Source: Gerris lacustris (Eukaryota > Arthropoda > Insecta > Hemiptera > Gerridae). From it: DNA of 64,000 nucleotides. The notes under the pieces are model-generated. The model had not been told where the DNA came from and did not search any database. It worked only from the letters and a program-made list of their open reading frames with translations. The DNA is taken from assembly GCA_951217055.1 (NCBI GenBank), contig OX578277.1:59392173-59456172 (forward strand), read 5' to 3'. The position numbers were made by a program, and so were the translations under genes. This document shows positions 24,124-36,439 of the stretch, in pieces. How positions within the stretch are numbered: the first letter of the stretch is position 1; each line of letters begins with the position of its first letter.

Positions 24124-24770
24124 TTAGTAAGCCCAACATCGTGAGTCGATGCTTGCCTATACGTAGTATGTATATGTCGTATTTAAAATGTAAAATGAAA
24201 AGAGAAATCAAAGTGTGGATATAGGAGATAAAAAAACAAAGACTTGAAATAAAGAAACATTCCTGGAACTGACTCGTGAATCCACACCTGCAATTGGCTT
24301 CTAAAAAAGAAAAACATTAATTTAACAATTCCTCTTTCAATTTCTTATTTTGATTAAGATAATTCTTATTTTTTGTGCGTCTGCTCTTAATTTTATACTA
24401 AATTCTCGGAAAAACAAGGAAGAAGAAAGTCAGAATCTAACTTTTAAAAAGACAATAACAAAATAACCAAAAAAAAAATATTCTGTCTGCAACAAAAACA
24501 GTACATCATTTAATTTTAACTATACAATATATCTTATTATGTTTTAATTTATTGTTTTATTTAATTTATTATTTTATTATTAATTATCTAACATTTTAAC
24601 AAATTATGAGAACAAGCAGTCAAAAAATGACAGATATCAAGTTGAGCTGGGTTTTGTTCACCAGAAACCTTAATGTACTTAATAAGTACAATTTAACTGG
24701 AAAGTTTTAGAGGGAAAAACATTTCACAAAATATATCTTAACCTCTACTTTATAGTGTATCAAAGTTCCA

Positions 24771-24885
24771 CTACTTGGACCAAGTATACTTAGATCGTGT
24801 AAACCTTACTTCAAAATTCCACAAACACTTGGTCCAAGTGGATTTGATCAAAGTGACTTGGACCAAGTACACTTGGATCATGTAA
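24771..24885. repeat. Cluster of acttggaccaagt palindromes
   Basis: acttggaccaagt (twice), acttggtccaagt and the related acttggatcat occur within about 115 bp, giving overlapping inverted repeats. It may be the subterminal region of a MITE (gatcatgtaatccaggctt follows). Confidence 0.5.
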
Positions 24886-24949
24886 TCCAGGCTTAAAACA
24901 AAAATGCAAATTGACATATCTTGTCAAAGAAAACAACAACAAAAAAACT

Positions 24950-26591
24950 AATAAATTAAATCGACGGCTTATGCCAGCGACATGGCTTCCCGAAGTTTTA
25001 CTACAGTAAACTTCACCTTAACTGTGGCTCTTCGGCGGGAGTCGGACTAATATTAAGATCTCAACACGGGTAAGTTCAGCCACAGAGATTGGATCAACTT
25101 TAGGAGACTCACAAGACTCCAATCTAATCTTTTTTGAACTTTTAAACAACAAACGTTTGACGTATCTTACACAAATAGCTTAGGGACTAAGAACAATAAT
25201 TAATAAATCTTTCATATAAATTTGCATGTAAGGGTGTCTGAACAAAGAGGACTGTTAATCGTTTTATCTCAGGGTCATCCTCACGGTTATGGCCAGGATG
25301 ACTCTTTCTCCCATAGAAATTGAGGTCCCGTGAACCAGGTACTTTTTGTAAATAACTTGACAGATGGAGCCCTTGAAGCTATATCTGCGGGATTAATTTC
25401 TGATGGTACATAGCGCCAATTTCTGTCATATCACGAATTTCTTGTGTCCTATTAGATACAAACATATGAAATTTCTTTGATTTATTGGTGAGATAGCCAG
25501 GCACGACTTTGCTATCAGTCAAAAAGAAGTTTTGCACCTCATGGTAACCTAATTCCTTTTCTAAGAACTTGCTCATTCGTGTAGAAATCACGGCTGCCGT
25601 AAGTTCCATTTTTGGGATTGTGGTCTCTTCTTTAGGGCGTACCCTTGCCTTACCGATTACAATTGCACAGTTAATTTGGCCTACATTATTGGTATACCTA
25701 ACATAAGTGTCGACCATATCCTACACTAAATCCATCCGATAAATGATGTAACTGAATCGATAAAATTCCATCAAACGCTTTTGGTTTCATACAACGAGCG
25801 ATTTTCACGTTATTTAGATTCTTAAGACCTTTATCCAGGTCAGCCATCCTTTGTGAAAACCAAATTTGTACTGTCTGCTAATATCTTAACGATAAATTTG
25901 CCAGTTGCCTGCTTCCAAGTACTTAGGGAGCTAGGAAACTTAGAGCGTCATAAACTGAACAAATACAACTAATCATGTTCCTAAAAGTTATTATATCCTA
26001 AGTTTCCTGAACTCATACCCTAGTAATGAACGAATCCAAATTAAGTTCCCAAGATAATCCTAAAACTCGCTTTTCAGGAAAGGTCTGGGGTTCGAATGGC
26101 TTACAGTTAATAGCGCTCTTCCAGTGGCCGATCTTCCAGCCCGATCTTCCAGTGGAATTTTTTCTAAGACTGCCGAATCGTTGGTGACTATTTTGTGAAA
26201 CCGAAATTCACCAGATTTGCAGATAGCTTTTTCGTCTCGGATGAGCTGTACTGCCTCGTCCACTGAACAAATCGAACCACGGCCTTCATCAACGAGAATT
26301 TCCTTCATTATCTATTGCTGACTGTTTTAGAGCAAAATTGCTACACTCTGGTGAGGATGCAGCTCCAAATAAATGAAGTCATTCGATATTCCTGGCTCTT
26401 GCGAGATATTGCCTTCCGCCCACCAAAGAAAATGAAGATAATCTCTTCTCTTCCTGGGCGACCACCTGGTGAAACATCCCTTCAATGTCACCAGTTATTG
26501 CTATTGGCTCCTTTCGGAATCTTAAAAGGACACCAATCAAATTGTTAGTAAGGTCTGGCCCAGATAGTAAATTTGAATTTAATGACTATCC
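24950..26591 (-). pseudogene. BEL/Pao retrotransposon pol fragment (RT to RNase H)
   Basis: Read on the - strand: [20 protein letters not shown] and [12 protein letters not shown] (26575-26450) are the BEL/Pao reverse transcriptase core, with HFLWW just after. 26308-26060 has LIRDEKAICKSGEFRFHKIV, a Pao RT/RNase H link. 25717-25379 has TIPKMELTAAVISTRMSKFL and FLTDSKVVPGY, the RNase H domain with its DSK motif, then FHMFVSNRTQEIRD. Traces continue past 25379. Stops and frameshifts separate the blocks, so it is dead. The upstream part lies at 29252-29830, cut off by an hAT insertion. No LTR was recognised. Confidence 0.85.
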
Positions 26592-26865
26592 CTCATAACT
26601 AGGGTTAGGAATTATATGCTCTAAAAATCCTCAATATATTCTCTCTGCATGCCCGAAATATTATTTTATATTCTCTATCAATTATTTAGCCCAACAGGGG
26701 GGGGGGGATAATTCGAAAAAACACATTTACTACTTACTTAAATTTATACATATTTATTTATATAAGACGAAGAAAGTTTGTTAATTATACATCTCTTTTT
26801 ATGGTGGCAATATACTTTGTTAAGAAGTATTAAATTAAAATTATTATACTTTAATTAAACGACTA

Positions 26866-27780
26866 AACTTTAAATTTATTATACTGAACAATAATTATCT
26901 TTTCAAGATTTTCTGTGGTCAATTTCAAGCAATATTTTGCTAGTATATTTTTTAATTTCGAAAATGCCCTTTCCGCGTCGGCAGAAACAATTGGCATATA
27001 CTTCAATATAGAGCAGTCTTTAATACTTGATTCTGCGTCTTCGCCTTGCATTATTTTAAATATATTAACTATTTTGTTCCAATCTGGATTTCTATTTGAA
27101 ACAGCATCTAGATTTTCTGGCTTGCTCTCCATTTTGGCCCAGCCACTCCATCGCAGCTTTTTGGAGCTCCAGGACAACTTTAGCAGCTGAAGTCATCGAA
27201 GTGCCTTGCACCTCCAATTCATCAATCATCTTTCGCAATTTAAAAAAATGAGCTTGATGCCTGCTTTGCATTTTTAATTGCCATGCTATCCTCTTCGTCG
27301 AATTCTTCTAATAGAACTTTCACTTTTTCTCCATGTTCGGGGTAATAAAGGGCCGCTGTTATCCAAGTTCCCCGTCTTGAGGAAGAGGGTCCCTGGCAGC
27401 ATCTCCTTGAAGACGGACACTCGACTTGAAGCTTTAATACAATATTTATTACCCGCTGAAATTAAGTCAGTAGTAGAAATTAAATCATTTTAACAGCTGG
27501 TTAAAATTTCCTTACTTCCTTAGCTACTCGATAAACAGCATGGGCCAAGCAGGTTATATGGACCATTTTACGGTACATACACTTTAGTACTAAAGTGGGG
27601 GAATGTTTACCCCACTTTCAACATGAATGCAGTTGATCGCTGTCAATCACCAGTTGATCGCTGTCAATCACCAATGCCCGCATTCCATAGTCTACACTAA
27701 AGTTTCCTTAAAGTCGATTCACGAGGTATTTGACAACATGCGTATTTTCCTGCTCATTTTCGATTTGTAAAGAGGGATGA
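26866..27780 (-). pseudogene. hAT transposase pseudogene
   Basis: On the - strand, in order: VHITCLAHAVYRVAKEVRKF (27570-27510), FKEMLPG, RGTWITAALYYPEHGEKVKV and EEFDEEDSMAIKNAKQASSS (27370-27250), IDELEVQG, and the C-terminal dimerisation region SADAERAFSKLKNILAKY ... LTTENLEKIIIVQYNKF ending at 26866. These are hallmark blocks of hAT transposases. Frameshifts and stops (for example after VRKF and SSSFF) make it inactive. Confidence 0.85.
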
Positions 27781-28155
27781 CAGCTTTCATCATAGCTAGG
27801 CAAAGGAGTTAATCCTTAAACCATTTAATATTACTACGAACGTGCCACTGGTTATCCTCTAAGTATGCTACTTATGCCTCATGTTCGGCTCATAGGGTTC
27901 ACACCTTATATGAGGATCTAAAGTAAGATGATTTCCAAAAACTGTCTGAAATGAAGAAAATATAAAATACCCAAAGGACCACCCTAAAAGGGAAAATAAA
28001 GTAATGCGAACAAAAGAATTGGTTTAACGAACGAGCATTATAATATAAAAAAAGTAATTAATGTGGCACACGCCACGATGTGTAAAATGGCAACCAGCAG
28101 TTGTTTTACAGTAATTAAAATTGACGTTAAATTGTAAGTGAAGTTAAATTAGATA

Positions 28156-28194
28156 AATTGTCTGTATTTGTTCCGAAACCAAATACAGACAATT
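28156..28194. repeat. 15-bp-arm hairpin
   Basis: aattgtctgtatttg and its exact complement flank nine bases, inside the hAT element. Confidence 0.8.
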
Positions 28195-28379
28195 GATCAT
28201 AAAAAAAGGAATTTAAAGAAAGTGAAGCTTCATTCACACAAGCATTCATACAAGTTAAAGTTAAGTTAAATTATACAAGACAAAATTGTTTCATACCAAA
28301 ACAATAATTCACACACACATTCACACTGAATTTAAGTTGATGATACATAAAATTTAGATAGTTAAATGGTCTTAGCCGT

Positions 28380-28760
28380 GGTGACTTGGCTGCATGCTGC
28401 GACTAGGGCTGCAAGTTACGATGTCTTCTTCCCGGACTCGATGGGAAGAGAAGATGTGATTTACGTTAGTAAAGATGTAGCTGAGGGCCCTGAGACTAAG
28501 TAAATTAAAAAATGTTTATGAGACATGAAGTGGGAGACACGTGCACATGTCAGGAACGCTTCTACCAAGTGAAGCGATGTGTCCGCGCGCAAATCCTGAG
28601 GTCGAGTCGTGCGTAGTGCGTAGTAGAACGTGGACGTACGTATATGAGTAAATAAGTCTGGGAAACGATATCCGAATTCCAGCGAAGAGTGATAGTGATA
28701 CCCTTTCTGAATAGGAAAGAAAGGAGGTTGCACCGTGGTTATCCCGCCCGGTAAACAATC
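28380..28760. other. CpG-rich block inside the hAT element
   Basis: gtgtccgcgcgcaaatcctg, cgtggacgtacgtatatgag and similar sequence form a CpG-rich, more GC-balanced block with short ORFs in several frames but no domain. It lies upstream of the transposase remnant, where an hAT promoter or 5' exon would be. A captured host fragment is also possible. Confidence 0.3.
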
Positions 28761-29251
28761 ATTTTATGTTATTTATAATAAATAATAAATATCAAGTTAA
28801 ACGAAATTTAAGTGTAGAAAGTGATGTGTTGGATTGAAGAAATCTTGTGCTAAATAGTGCCATTTTTAAAGAAAGAATACATTATAAATAATAAAGTAAA
28901 AAATACAAATAACAACTGTTGTTCTCCAACACCTCATATAAGTGTCATTGGCATTGAACCCGACTTAACACTACCTGTGTATTACCCCAGATTATTTGCT
29001 ACACGCAGCATTAAACTTGTTTTTTTTTACCTTAGAATTTCTTTATCATTAAAATATTCCAGAATATTCTTAAACGTGCAAAATATGTTAAAATATTAAA
29101 TGAGCCCAGAAATATGCTTTTTTATGTCCTTATAACTTTAGAAGGGGGGGAGGTCCAGAGGCCCCAAAATACGAAAATTAGGCATTTTATTGTTATTAAA
29201 GCTAAGGAAAAAAATATGCTTTTTATATCAATTCCTAACCCTACTCATAAC

Positions 29252-29830
29252 ACAAAACTATAAACTTATTTGGTTTATTGGGGTGGAAAACTCCATGGTG
29301 AGGAATGTACCAATAACTGCCCTTAACCCGATCAATATTCGACTTAATTGGTTCAGCATGATAAAGGTATCAAACATCTTGTTCATAAAATCAACATATT
29401 TTTGCTTATAATCCGAATTAGATATAAACTTAGTTTTTAAGCTATAAGTCTTTTATAATCTATTATTTGGGAGTTTGACTTCTGAATCTTTGAATGGTAA
29501 CGGGAGCTCATAATGATGGTCGGGTCGATGATAAATATTGCCCTTTAAAATATCCAACAGTAATCTATCATTAACTGACGGACGGTGACTTTTAATTAGA
29601 GAAATTTGGATCCTCAGGGAAGTCAATCAAACCTTCTGTTTCTATAACCCAATGATTCAAGATTTCTTTTGTATGATGACCAGTTTCTTGATAACTAGTA
29701 ACTAATTTAGAAGTTACCATGTTTGTCTCAGTTTTACGAACCTTCGGCCCGTTGATACCCCAGCCTAACACAGTTATTATGCCGTAAGCTTGGTCGACTT
29801 GTCCTTTGATAACTTAAAGAGGACATAAAG
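29252..29830 (-). pseudogene. BEL/Pao pol fragment (protease-RT linker and RT start)
   Basis: On the - strand: GINGPKVRKTETNMV, ILNHWVIETEGLIDFPEDPN, then a stop, NDRLLLDILKGNIYHRPDHH, YELPLPFKDSEVKLPNNR, FISDYKQKYVDFMNKMFD and finally NKPNKFIVLCYE. This is the characteristic BEL/Pao stretch leading into reverse transcriptase. It joins the 26591-24950 fragment once the hAT insertion is removed. Confidence 0.82.
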
Positions 29831-30126
29831 TTGATGGACCCTAAAAATAATATATAATCAAATGATAAAAATTTAAACACATGTAAATTATAATATTGGT
29901 GTAATTGCTGGTAAAAGCACGGATAGATGGAGTGAATAAAATTTTATTGTTTTTTAAATAAAGATTAATGCAAACAGAAAACGATTATAAAGGTTAGTGT
30001 TGTTAAAATATATGTATATCATTTTATGTAATTGTTATAATTTTTGGTCAATTCTCAATTGTGGGAACGTTATATGTTATAATGTAAGAAAATGTCGATA
30101 ATATTAAAATAATCTCCTTTTTAGGC

Positions 30127-30153
30127 CTGAAGATGCCTCGAGAGGAGGCGAAA
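30127..30153 (+). ncRNA. Hammerhead-like core
   Basis: CTGAAGA-T-GCCTC-GAGAG-GAGGC-GAAA. A perfect 5-bp helix II closes between the two conserved boxes. Flanks are AT-rich, and the short downstream pairing needed for a full ribozyme is not obvious. Confidence 0.35.
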
Positions 30154-30698
30154 TATCGCAAAACCTGGTAGTTGTGATTAATGAATACCCAATAGTCATA
30201 GTACAAGTGAAGATAAAAAATTGATTATCTAACATGATGGTTTTGCCATGAGACAGAATTTAGCTCTGGCTTTCATATCCTAAATAGGATCAATTGAAAC
30301 ATCTTCGTCAAATAAATACATTTGCATAGCAAATTTCCAATTATTGTAATTTTACATACCTTGAAATTTTGAATCTCTTGTAAGTATATCCAACGAAACT
30401 GAGAACGTAAAAATATCAAAAAAAGAAAAGAATTTTCAATATAAGAGAGAGAGTTCAAGTAAGAAACTATTTAGCAGGAACACCATACAAGTGGTGCTAC
30501 GGAAGAGGAAAGAAGAGAAAAGTAAAGAAACTTCGGAGTAGAACTGAGAGGGACCAAATGAGAGGGTCCAGATTTATATATTATTAAGAGATATTGTATA
30601 TTATTTGCTGTTAAAGAAGCTTGACAGCAAACATTTAAATGTAGAAGGTAAATGCCATAAGCCATAAGCTTTAATGCCATGTCTCCAATAAAAAATTA

Positions 30699-31014
30699 GG
30701 CACTTTTTACCTTTGCACCCCCCCCCCCCCCCCCCTTGGTTCTAAACAATAGTCTGCCTTAAAAAAGTCTCAAAGGTTTGTCTCCCCAAGACATTGAGAC
30801 TCCTGGGGCAGTTTTATATTTAATATACCTTTATCTTAAATAGTTGATTAGACTAAGGGATATGATCACAATTATTATATTATATACAATTTCACAATTA
30901 TATTATAGACTAAGGAATATATATGCTACTCTGTATAATATGTTCCTTTTTCTAAATAACAATTAGCACAAAGGGATATAGGGGGGGGGGGGGGGTGCTT
31001 TAATAAAAAAGTAC
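30699..31014. mobile_element. MITE family 1, copy 2
   Basis: Left end ggcactttttacctttgcac plus C-run, right end G-run plus tgctttaataaaaaagtac, and the interior ctccccaagacattgagact shared with 16281-16722. Ends have diverged and no clear target duplication remains. Confidence 0.65.
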
Positions 31015-32790
31015 TAACAAGTAATTGTCTTACCACATGGACGAAGGGCTGGCAGGCACCTATAATAATATATTCCTGAATGATCTCTCCTCCCTCGTCT
31101 TGAACGCTGTTTAAGTTCCTATAATACCCTTCAAATTAATTCGTCCGATCTTCCCTATCCTAGTTTTTTTTTAAAGTATTTTTGGTCTATTGCCATACTG
31201 AAGCAACTTTTATATTGTTTCTAGTTTTGGTTACTCATTGTTACTCTGCTATTTGGAACATTTTTTTTTTTTAGCGTATCTCTGCTTTGTTATTTACTTT
31301 ATAATGTTTCTTATACTGCTTTATTATAACTATCTTAGGTTTATACCGTGCATACTATTATTTTCATAGTGAGTTTCCACTGTATCTCTGCTGTTTGGGA
31401 ACTCACAAATAACTAATAATAAAAAAACAATAAATAAAGTCAGTCATGGATTGTAAACAGATAAGAATCATATATTTTTTAGTATGTTTGCAGGAGTTTA
31501 TACGGATTTCCTAGGCAATTTTTGGACAGGCTTAAAAAAGGCCGACCTAGCATATGCAAAACGCAGAAAACCTCAATTTGTTTGGGTGGTCACGAGTCTT
31601 TCCAATAGAAAATATCGTTTTTCTATATTGATTTCGTATGTGGGTGTTAGTCTGTGAGTGATCAAGCGGTGCAACTTATTTTTTATTAAGAATTTCTTTG
31701 TGAGTGAAATATTTTCTTTATTTTCGAGAAAAATGTGATCTTGATTTTTCATTTTCATCTTATCTTTCTTGGATCTTAAGTTGCTGATATAATATGTTAC
31801 GTTGAGATTTACTGGCTGTCACTTGTATTAAACTCGTATAATATTCGAGTTTAATCTGTATAATACACTAAAATATCCCATATTTCTTATCACTTCGTCC
31901 AGTCGTTTTTCTTTTCTTAGCTAGTTAGTTGCATACGGGTTTTCATGGTTGTATTTAATTATTATTGATAATTTTATCAAAATTTACTGTATAAAAATAA
32001 TTGTCCCCTGCAGTGAACCAAACCCCCCTCCTCCTAGTCTTACGCCAGTTTTATTGCTTTTTTTCTACTGAGAAAATTGTGAAAATCCCACTCCCTGAAA
32101 GGAAAGCGTCTGCCTTTTATGGAGAAGGTTTTTCTGTTGATGAATCTCCTTAATCCATTCAATTTCATTTATAGCATTGTTGTGTTGTAATGTTGTGTGG
32201 TGTAAACCAAGGAATTACTCAACAATCATTTACGTAAAGCATTTTTTTTTTCTCAAACTAAACAAAATAAAAATAATCACAGGAAAAATGTAATATTCTA
32301 ATATAAGCTTTAGTAATGTAGTACAAATAATAAATCTATAATAGAGTTAAAAGTATACGTTTTTATTATTTTAGTTGGTCATTATCAGTAAAGTAAAATA
32401 TAATAATGAATTTTGAAAGATATATGCAGTTGCTCATGATTTTGTCAACATTTTAAACCTTAAACCAGATACTTCAATATTACGGACATACTAAACCTGC
32501 AATACTTAACCGTGTTGTCTTTTATGAGGTTACTGTTACATAATAATTATTCTTTATTTATAAAATAGTGGTAAATAACATCGATTTTATAAATGTACTC
32601 AATTTGAAGCAAAACTAATAAATAATTGGAGATTAATATGGGACACATTTTGGGCTAGTTCCAAGGTAGACATTTTTGCTGTAATAAGTAGAAGAGTTTG
32701 GTAGAATGATTTGGTTTCTTGGTCTCCTCTATAATAGGACTATTATAGGGAAAAGTGAACTTTGAGGAGGTGTTTTTATATTCGTGTACG
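31015..32790. other. Non-coding; no gene seen
   Basis: AT-rich. A small hairpin at 31828-31855 (attaaactcg / cgagtttaat) is the only structure noted. Confidence 0.35.
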
Positions 32791-32796
32791 TATATA

Positions 32797-32799
<3 letters not shown>

Positions 32800-32861
<62 letters not shown>
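32800..32861. repeat. (TA)n microsatellite
   Basis: Pure TA tract; the nearby 87-codon ORF is its translation. Confidence 0.95.
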
Positions 32862-32868
<7 letters not shown>

Positions 32869-34050
32869 GAAAGTATTGTAATGACACTAAAATAAGATTT
32901 TACTGATTTGAAGTCCACAAAATGTAATGTATTTTTTTATGTAGTCTCTGCAGACGCGTAGAGCCTGATTTTTATGAAATTTGATGTGGAAAACAAGTAA
33001 TTCTTAAAAAACGGTTTCGACGGTTTTAAATAAAAAAATAATATTTTGTCCATTTAAATATTACTTTAACTATGTGACTACTTTTCCTGGGAAAACTAAA
33101 CTCAGGAACAAATTTTTTTTCCAAGAAAATAGTGCACAAAGATAATGAATGAAGATTATGAGACTTTTCATGAAGATTAAGAGCCCTTTTGTCTCTCAAG
33201 TGACTCAACCTGGAGTTTTTTTATCATTTTATATTTTATTTATTACTTTTTTCAATCGTATTATTCCATTCTGTTTATTTAATTTTCCCTACGTTTAAAT
33301 TTACTCATTATTTTCATTAATACCTCTAATTTTATTTTTAACTTTTTGGAATTTTTATTGTACGTATACACTCTTTGCTTATTATATATAATACTTATGG
33401 AGCTATATATATTTCTTATTGTAGGCACGAATGATGGCCGAGAGGTCGAAAACTAGTTCAGAGAAAAAAACATTCATGTAGAAAATAAAACTGTTGAGAC
33501 GAACTGTTTCAATATAAACGATAAATTTTTTCTAAGTTGTCAAAGATTGCCTGTTTACATTTTTTTACATTATTACATTTAGAAATATTGATTTTAGGTT
33601 CAACATTGTAAGAGTGGGGTAAATGATTCACTTATCCCTCTTATATCTAAGAATTCTCCTCTAAGAACTTTATAAGTGGATAAAAAATTATCTAATCAGT
33701 ATTTTTTTTTTTTTTTTTTATATTATAACGATTTTATATTTTATATATTTTGTGTAAACCCCATGTGTTAATTCAGAGAGGTATAACTGATTTAGCTTAG
33801 TCCATTGCTCAGGAAGTATAGTGCGTGTTTTTACAATATTTTGTGCAAGGTATGTATTTCTTATATTCTATTATATAAATATATGCACATATGCCTGTCC
33901 TCTAAACACATAGTTGAGAACTGACCTTTATTCGATGACATTATTTATTATATTTAATAAAAGTTAAGAATATAAAAATTGAGTATATTATATTATATTA
34001 ATAATTATTGTATATGTCCATAAAATCTTTTTCCAATAAATAAAAATAAA
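32862..34050. other. Non-coding; degenerate hammerhead-like core at 33429-33452
   Basis: gaatgatggccgagaggtcg then aaaac resembles the CTGATGA-helix-GAAA core with a GGCC/GGTC helix, but the first box is imperfect. A T-run lies at 33702-33719. No gene seen. Confidence 0.3.
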
Positions 34051-34055
34051 AATAG

Positions 34056-34160
34056 TCTGCCAAATAGTGTGGCACATAGCTTCCTCACGTCCTATCGCAT
34101 ATTTTATTGATGTTATGCTTTTACAAGCCGTTATTATCTAATTTATTTTATTGTTTCCCT
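34056..34160. repeat. Dispersed repeat family A end
   Basis: agtctgccaaatagtgtggc...catcctatcgcatattt-type sequence shared with 13083-13165 and, inverted, 35320-35380. Confidence 0.5.
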
Positions 34161-34188
34161 CTTTTTCTTAATTAAAAACTATCTGATT

Positions 34189-34330
34189 CAGTAGCGTATC
34201 CAGCGGCTAGGTCTCGGGGTGGGGGGGGGGGGGGGGGGGGCACATTCTAAGTCAGTTTAGAGTGGGGGGAGGGGGAAAAAAAGCAGCTGCCCCCCCCCTC
34301 CCCCCCCCCAAAGAAAAAAAATGTACAACA
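34189..34330. mobile_element. Truncated hAT-MITE (22561 family), inverted
   Basis: Begins cagtagcgtatccagcggct, the right end of the 22561-23182 family, followed by a G-run, taagtcagtttagagt and gcagctgcccc. It stops at about 34330, so the other end is lost. Confidence 0.7.
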
Positions 34331-34425
34331 AAGACACTAACATCAAGCTAGAATTATGTGTACAAGTTAATCTTTCGGTGCCTTTTTACTACTAGTTTAC
34401 CATTTTAGACCTTTTAAGAATACTA

Positions 34426-34900
34426 GCTGACCCGGCGAACTTCGTACCGCCTAATAAACATTAATAACATAAAAAATGTATAGCTGCTACCTTTGAAAAA
34501 CTTTATAGATAGTTTATTTAGTTAAATAAAGATGCCTTAGATGAAAAATGCATATTACAATTTGCAATATACAATATTGGCATAAGAGACATACAAATAA
34601 ACAAACAGTCATTTTTATTTATATAGATATCTATTATAGAAATATTTTTCGTGTATTTTTTATTTTACCCCCCTCCTAAATGGAAATGTGATAAAAATGC
34701 ACATAGCAACAATTACTGTACTCTTAAAGAGCTTTTCAACGATATGCATAATTAAAGGTTTTCAGTACTTTGACATTTGTACCCCGTACCCCTGTTTACC
34801 AAAATTTAAACATAGTTTCAATAACTTAGAAACCTTCCCGGGCATGCGTCCAATGCGAATTTTCATCTGTTATATAAATAAAATCAGTTGGTTTTTCAAA
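34426..34900 (+). repeat. Single-unit copy of the 43.6-45.5 kb repeat
   Basis: Opens with actagctgacccggcgaact (compare actagctgggtacccgtgct at 43591) and contains cccccctcctaaatg, actgtactcttaaagagctt and tttgtaccccgtacccctgt, one copy of the unit that is tandem at 43780-45480. Confidence 0.7.
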
Positions 34901-35110
34901 AGGTTTAGACTTTAGACAATAGTTATGTTTACATAGTGTATTGAAAAATGATCTGAATACAGTATCTTTCCATGGCAAAACACGTAATTTAATTTAGTTC
35001 ATCTCAAGGTCGAAACACTATAAGTCTGGAACTGTTTCGTACAACACACCTTAAGTTACATACAAACATATTGACTATATTGAGATCGTATTAGGGCATG
35101 TTCAGTTTTA
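34860..35110. repeat. Repeat duplicated in caspase intron 1
   Basis: aaatcagttggtttttcaaa through tattgagatcgt is repeated at 36610-36815 with about 90% identity by eye. Non-coding. Confidence 0.65.
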
Positions 35111-35139
35111 TGTTTCTCGTAACCAACCATTCCCCAAAG

Positions 35140-35995
35140 TTTCAGCGCAATCAGATGATGGATAGCACCATATTAATTTCAACCATCTATGCTCTTTAAC
35201 TTTTGGTTAATTTGTACTTTGATTCGCGTAAAAAATCAAAACAATTTTGACATAATTAAGAAAAAGGGGGAAACAATTAAATAAATTAGACAATAATGGC
35301 TTGTAAAAGTATAAAATCAATAAAGTACGCGATAGGATAAGAGGAAGCTATGTGCCTCACTAATTGGCAGTCTATTTTTCCCCCTTTCCCTTATGCTTCC
35401 GAGATTACTGAAGGCAACGGAAGCATTGTCATCGTCCTTAAGAACGAGTATTATTTTGCCTCCGATTTAAAAGGTCCTTGACAGATATCCGTTTCTGACA
35501 TTAGAGACCATTATATTGTCTCGAGTATGTCTGTGTCAGTCTGCACTTAACGTTTTGGGGAACCACCATATCTTAAAGACTACTTCCTTGATTTTAATGA
35601 AATTTGTATGGTAGGTCATAATTAGCCAATACTTAGTCCCACAATAACTTCAATCTAATGCACTCACTGGTTTCTCTTCAACATAAGCACATTTTTCTTT
35701 TATTAGTATACATACATATATTTAAAAGTTCTCATACGATTTGGAAGGTTTTTCATAAGTAGCCCACAGATGATTAAAACTAACGTCGGTTAAAACTAAC
35801 GTGGGTACGTTAGTTTTAACCGTTTGCGTTCATTTAATATTGAATAAAAATAAAGGTACCCCACTGGAAATCGAAGCAGGTCCAACCAACCCTACTTTTT
35901 ATTTCCAGAGAAATAAAATTATTTTATACTTAGGTGACTATGCATGTAGGACGCGAGGAATCTATATGTGCCACACTAATAATTGATAGACTATA
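35140..35995. repeat. Dispersed repeat family A, long copy
   Basis: Contains the aattagacaataatgg, gcttccgagattactgaagg, tgtctgtgtcagtctgcact and tttaatgaaatttgtatggt segments that recur at 4134-4640, 6350-6960 and 13090-13660. A perfect 15-bp-arm hairpin (ggttaaaactaacgt) lies at 35788-35821. Confidence 0.5.
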
Positions 35996-36439
35996 TTTTT
36001 ATCTTCCTGAGAAATTCGTGGCGCTTATCTGTAAAGCTAATCGTGGGTAATAACCTAAATAATAAAGTTACATCGAACTTTGATGACAAAGATTTATTAT
36101 TCAAAATAATATGAAGGCTAAATTTTCCAATAACCTGAACTGGTATTCTGTTTGTTTGGTTATAATATTAAATATAGTGGCTCTTTAAAATCATATGTTC
36201 AGTCAGATTTAGACATTTCAAATATATAACCGGCAATAGGTTTGCTTATGGTTCTGTGTCTATTTTAACATTAACTTGGTAATTTCCATTATTTGCTACA
36301 GTTCCATGTGAATGTATAATGTATTACAAGTATTGTTCGTTTTGACAAGGCCTAGCTGACCGCAGGCCGTTACACCACATATATACTATTGAGTGTTATC
36401 ATAATAATAATTTGATGTACCTACTTATGTAATTTTAGA

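Larger units (their letters stand above)
26600..29243 (-). mobile_element. hAT transposon (2,644 bp) inserted in a BEL/Pao element
   Basis: Ends TAGGGTTAGGAATT... (26600) and ...AATTCCTAACCCTA (29243) are complementary. The 8-bp target duplication CTCATAAC is exact on both sides (26592-26599 and 29244-29251). Removing the element restores the Pao reading order (VLCYEG then [15 protein letters not shown]). A decayed hAT transposase lies inside on the - strand. Both TIRs continue with a weaker atatgc-type match. Confidence 0.85.

Noticed and set aside
22561..24211. GC-rich start of a gene or CpG island
   Set aside because: The C/G runs and TIRs with target duplications show MITEs.
26315..26548. 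77-codon + strand ORF
   Set aside because: It is the antisense shadow of the Pao RT core on the - strand.
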